From contig JAFUYT010000024.1 in NCBI GenBank assembly GCA_017470425.1, positions 62,001-126,000 on the forward strand: a stretch of 64,000 bases of DNA, in the 5' to 3' direction. The stretch is from Bacteroidaceae bacterium. GTDB lineage: Bacteria > Bacteroidota > Bacteroidia > Bacteroidales > Bacteroidaceae. Below, piece after piece: positions 60,668-64,000 of this stretch (positions within the stretch are counted from its first letter, which is position 1; every line of letters begins with the position of its first letter). The notes beneath the pieces were generated by a model. It was not told the origin of the DNA and ran no database searches. It worked only from the letters and a program-made list of their open reading frames with translations. The position numbers and the translations under genes are program-made.

Positions 60668-63232
60668 ATGAAAATCAAAGCAAGCAATGCCAACGAAGCT
60701 CAGTGGAAACCGGTGACCGTGAAGAGTAACATCCCCGAGGAACTGAACAAGTTGGAGGAACTCGCCCACAATATGTGGTGGGCGTGGAACCACAGTGCCC
60801 GCAGTCTCTTCTCCCGTCTGGATCCAGCGCTCTATGAGGAGTGCGGTCAGAACCCGGTGCTCCTGCTTGAGCGTCTCAGCTACGAGCGTCTCTCCGAGCT
60901 GGCCAAGGACAAAGACATCCTCAAGCGAATGAATGACACCTATAAGGAGTTCCGCGCATACATGGACGTGAAACCCCGCACGGACCGCCCCTCCGTAGCC
61001 TATCTTTGCATGGAGTACGGCTTGAACCAGGTCCTGAAGATCTATTCCGGTGGCCTCGGCATCTTGGCCGGTGACTACGTGAAGGAGGCTTCCGACTCCA
61101 ACGTGGATATGGTCGCCGTGGGTTTCCTCTATCGCTTCGGCTATTTCACGCAGACCCTCTCTATGGACGGTCAGCAGATTGCCAACTACGAGGCTCAGAA
61201 CTTCGGCAGCCTCCCCATTGAACAGCAGATGGACAAGGACGGCAATCCCCTCGTCATCGACGTTCCTTACATGAACTATCAGGTGCACGCTTATGTCTGG
61301 CGTGTCAACGTCGGCCGCGTGAAGCTCTATCTGCTTGATACCGACAATGAGATGAACTCTGAGTACGACCGTCCCATCACCCACGCCCTCTACGGCGGCG
61401 ACTGGGAGAACCGTCTGAAACAGGAGATCCTGCTCGGTATCGGCGGTGTGCTGCTGCTCAAGAAGCTCGGCATCAAGAAGGACGTCTATCACTGCAACGA
61501 AGGCCACGCAGCCCTCTGCAACGTGCAGCGCCTCGTGGATTACGTGCAGAGCGGCCTCACCTTCAACCAGGCCCTCGAACTCGTGCGCGCATCTTCTCTC
61601 TATACTGTGCACACTCCCGTTCCCGCAGGCCACGACTACTTCGATGAGGGCCTCTTCGGCAAGTATATGAGCGGCTATCCCCAGCTGCTCGGCATCTCCT
61701 GGGATGAGTTCATCGGCATGGGCCGCCAGAATCCCGACGATCACGGCGAGCGCTTCTGTATGAGCACCTTCGCCTGCAACACCTGTCAGGAGGTCAACGG
61801 CGTCAGCTGGCTTCACGGCGAGGTCTCGAAGAAGATGTTCCAGAATATCTGGAAGGGCTACTTCCCCGAGGAGAGCCACGTGGGCTACGTCACCAACGGC
61901 GTCCACTTTCCGACCTGGTGTGCTACCGAATGGCGCAAGCTCTATGCCAAGCACTTTGATGCCAACCATCTCGCCGACCAGTCCAACGAGGAAATCTGGC
62001 ACGGCATCTACGAGGTCAGCGACAAGGAAATCTGGGATACACGTATGGCGCTGAAGACCAAGCTCGTGGATTATATCCGTCAGCAGTTCCGCGACAGCTG
62101 GCTCAAGAACCAGGGCGACCCCAGCCGCGTCGTCAGCCTGATGGACAAGATCAACCCCAACGCGCTGCTCATCGGTTTTGGTCGCCGCTTCGCCACCTAC
62201 AAGCGTGCTCACCTGCTGTTCACCGATCTGGAGCGCCTGGAGAAGATTGTCAACAACCCCAACTACCCCGTGCAGTTCCTCTATACCGGTAAGGCACACC
62301 CCGCCGACGGTGCCGGTCAGGGTCTCATCAAGAAGATCTACGAGATCAGCCAGCGCCCCGAGTTCCTCGGTAAGATTATCTTCCTCGAGAACTATGATAT
62401 GCAACTGGCTCGCCGCCTGATCTCCGGCGTGGACATCTGGATGAACACCCCGACGCGTCCGCTCGAGGCCTCCGGCACCAGCGGTGAGAAGGCGCTGATG
62501 AACGGCGTCGTGAACCTCTCCGTGCTCGACGGCTGGTGGCTCGAAGGCTACCGTGAAGGCGCCGGCTGGGCTCTCACCGAGAATCGCACCTACGAGAATC
62601 AAGCCTATCAGGATCAGCTCGATGCTGCCACCATCTACAGCCTGCTCGAGAACGAGATCATGCCCACGTACTACGCTCGCAACGCCAAGGGCTACAGCCC
62701 CTCGTGGATCCAGGTCATCAAGAACTCCATCGCCCGCATCGCGCCTCACTACACGATGAAGCGTCAGCTCGACGACTACTACACGAAGTTCTATACCCCG
62801 CTTGCTGCCCGCTCCAAGAAGCTGCAGGCCAATGACAACCAGCTTGCCAAGGAGATCGCTCTCTGGAAGGAAGCTGTGGCTGAGCGCTGGGATAGCATTC
62901 GTGTCGTCAGCGCTGAGAAGGGTGAGCCCCTGCGCATCGGCCAGATTGAGGCCGGTACGAAGTACGACATCAACATCGTCCTCGATGAGGCTGGCCTCGA
63001 CAATGCCATCGGCATTGAGCTCGTCACGCTGACCACCGACAAGAAGGGCGAGGATCACATCTACAGCGTAGAACCCCTGGAGGTCGTCAAGCGCGAAGGT
63101 AATCTCTACACCTTCCACGTGACGCACACCATCAACAATGCAGGTTCCTTCAAGATCGCTTATCGTATCTTCCCGAAGAACGACCTGCTGCCTCACCGTC
63201 AGGACTTCTGCTACGTGAAGTGGTTCCTCTAA
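60668..63232 (+). CDS. glgP: Alpha-glucan (glycogen) phosphorylase
   Basis: 854 residues, GT35. [18 protein letters not shown] near 120, a [14 protein letters not shown] segment and the PLP-lysine region [18 protein letters not shown] near 600. The motif differs from the textbook GTGNMKFxxNG, consistent with the shorter phosphorylase branch. Produces glucose-1-phosphate from glycogen, the reverse partner of the synthase upstream. A hairpin terminator follows. Confidence 0.93.
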   Translation: MKIKASNANEAQWKPVTVKSNIPEELNKLEELAHNMWWAWNHSARSLFSRLDPALYEECGQNPVLLLERLSYERLSELAKDKDILKRMNDTYKEFRAYMDVKPRTDRPSVAYLCMEYGLNQVLKIYSGGLGILAGDYVKEASDSNVDMVAVGFLYRFGYFTQTLSMDGQQIANYEAQNFGSLPIEQQMDKDGNPLVIDVPYMNYQVHAYVWRVNVGRVKLYLLDTDNEMNSEYDRPITHALYGGDWENRLKQEILLGIGGVLLLKKLGIKKDVYHCNEGHAALCNVQRLVDYVQSGLTFNQALELVRASSLYTVHTPVPAGHDYFDEGLFGKYMSGYPQLLGISWDEFIGMGRQNPDDHGERFCMSTFACNTCQEVNGVSWLHGEVSKKMFQNIWKGYFPEESHVGYVTNGVHFPTWCATEWRKLYAKHFDANHLADQSNEEIWHGIYEVSDKEIWDTRMALKTKLVDYIRQQFRDSWLKNQGDPSRVVSLMDKINPNALLIGFGRRFATYKRAHLLFTDLERLEKIVNNPNYPVQFLYTGKAHPADGAGQGLIKKIYEISQRPEFLGKIIFLENYDMQLARRLISGVDIWMNTPTRPLEASGTSGEKALMNGVVNLSVLDGWWLEGYREGAGWALTENRTYENQAYQDQLDAATIYSLLENEIMPTYYARNAKGYSPSWIQVIKNSIARIAPHYTMKRQLDDYYTKFYTPLAARSKKLQANDNQLAKEIALWKEAVAERWDSIRVVSAEKGEPLRIGQIEAGTKYDINIVLDEAGLDNAIGIELVTLTTDKKGEDHIYSVEPLEVVKREGNLYTFHVTHTINNAGSFKIAYRIFPKNDLLPHRQDFCYVKWFL

Positions 63233-63255
63233 ACCATTCCAGATCCTAAGAATAG

Positions 63256-63298
63256 CGCCCCGGGATTCCCGCAAGAATCTCGGGGCGTTTCTTTTTCT
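63256..63298 (+). terminator. Rho-independent terminator after glgP
   Basis: 13-bp arms (CGCCCCGGGATTC and GAATCTCGGGGCG, one wobble pair), 6-nt loop and a T-rich tail TTTCTTTTTCT. Confidence 0.88.
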
Positions 63299-63310
63299 CT
63301 GCTAAACAGC

Positions 63311-63352
63311 ATTTTCCATTCTTCATTCTTCATTTTTCATTTTTAATTTTTC
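63311..63352. repeat. 7-bp tandem repeats (ATTYTTC)
   Basis: Six heptamers (ATTTTCC, ATTCTTC twice, ATTTTTC, ATTTTTA, ATTTTTC) between the terminator and the ABC-F promoter. Confidence 0.8.
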
Positions 63353-63372
63353 TTTTTTCATGATATTTGTCG

Positions 63373-63380
63373 TACCTTTG
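63373..63380 (+). promoter_or_regulatory. -7 box for the ABC-F gene
   Basis: TACCTTTG, 79 bp before the ATG at 63460. No clear -33. Confidence 0.55.
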
Positions 63381-63456
63381 CAGCCGCTTTAAAAGATTGA
63401 AAGATTGTAACACTGAAAGATGGAAGGATTCTTTCTATCGTCAAATTGTAAAATAA

Positions 63457-64000
<544 letters not shown>

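Noticed and set aside
60635-63274. Minus-strand open frame of 879 codons
   Set aside because: Exact antisense of the clear glycogen phosphorylase gene. GC-rich third positions keep it open and it lacks any recognisable domain.

Overview
The window looks like a chromosome segment of a Bacteroidales bacterium, most likely a relatively GC-rich Prevotella-like member. Many genes are preceded by the Bacteroidota -7 box TAnnTTTG, sometimes with a TTG/TTTG near -33. Family-typical genes include a TamL-like lipoprotein, serine palmitoyltransferase, GT3-type glycogen synthase, IorAB with two PaaK ligases, and a WalJ-type hydrolase. Codon use is GC-rich except between about 25.5 and 39.2 kb. The GC-rich third positions create long spurious antisense reading frames, which are not annotated.

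Layout. 0-5 kb: beta-barrel protein, a lipoprotein resembling phosphatidylserine decarboxylase, then a fused SpoIIE-type phosphatase/RsbW-type kinase with its STAS partner (partner switching). 5-14.6 kb: lipoprotein, ABCG-like ABC transporter, GH89 alpha-N-acetylglucosaminidase, DUF389 membrane protein, ABC exporter. 14.6-16 kb: repeat-rich spacer with hairpins, promoters and a possible small ORF. 16-25.4 kb: omega-amidase-like nitrilase, IorA, IorB, aminotransferase, porin, sodium/solute symporter, Cthe_2159-type lipoprotein. 25.5-39.2 kb: AT-richer accessory island. 39.3-48.7 kb: two phenylacetate-CoA ligases with an ACT protein, an EEP hydrolase, a thioesterase, a sulfatase-maturase-like radical SAM enzyme, YgiQ, a lipid kinase. 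48.8-64 kb: serine palmitoyltransferase, two tRNA-Lys, DUF2582 protein, LepA, a Crp-family regulator, an rRNA methylase, TamL, WalJ, a CaCA antiporter, glycogen synthase plus alpha-glucan phosphorylase, and the start of an ABC-F gene.

Functional links. IorAB, the aminotransferase and the two PaaK ligases together fit aryl-amino-acid oxidation (amino acid to aryl-pyruvate to aryl-acetyl-CoA to aryl-acetate). The serine palmitoyltransferase lies divergent from a lipid kinase, which suggests sphingolipid synthesis. Glycogen synthase and phosphorylase form a glycogen pair.

The best candidate for an undescribed system is a seven-gene minus-strand operon (36080 down to 28140) with gaps of only 1-19 bp. 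It encodes a 72-aa protein, a SAM methyltransferase, a compact SF1 helicase, a 732-aa unknown, a DUF1848 protein with a radical-SAM-like CX3CX2C motif, a membrane-anchored BspA-type LRR protein and a 367-aa unknown. It sits beside an ADP-ribosylglycohydrolase, a broken RhuM gene, remnants of a restriction-modification enzyme and an AAA ATPase, and a protein ending in an SSB-like acidic tip. This looks like a defence or anti-mobile-element island, although no function can be proven from sequence alone. Two further themes are degenerate 7-bp tandem repeats at six loci and GC-rich palindromic elements that have contributed codons to several genes.
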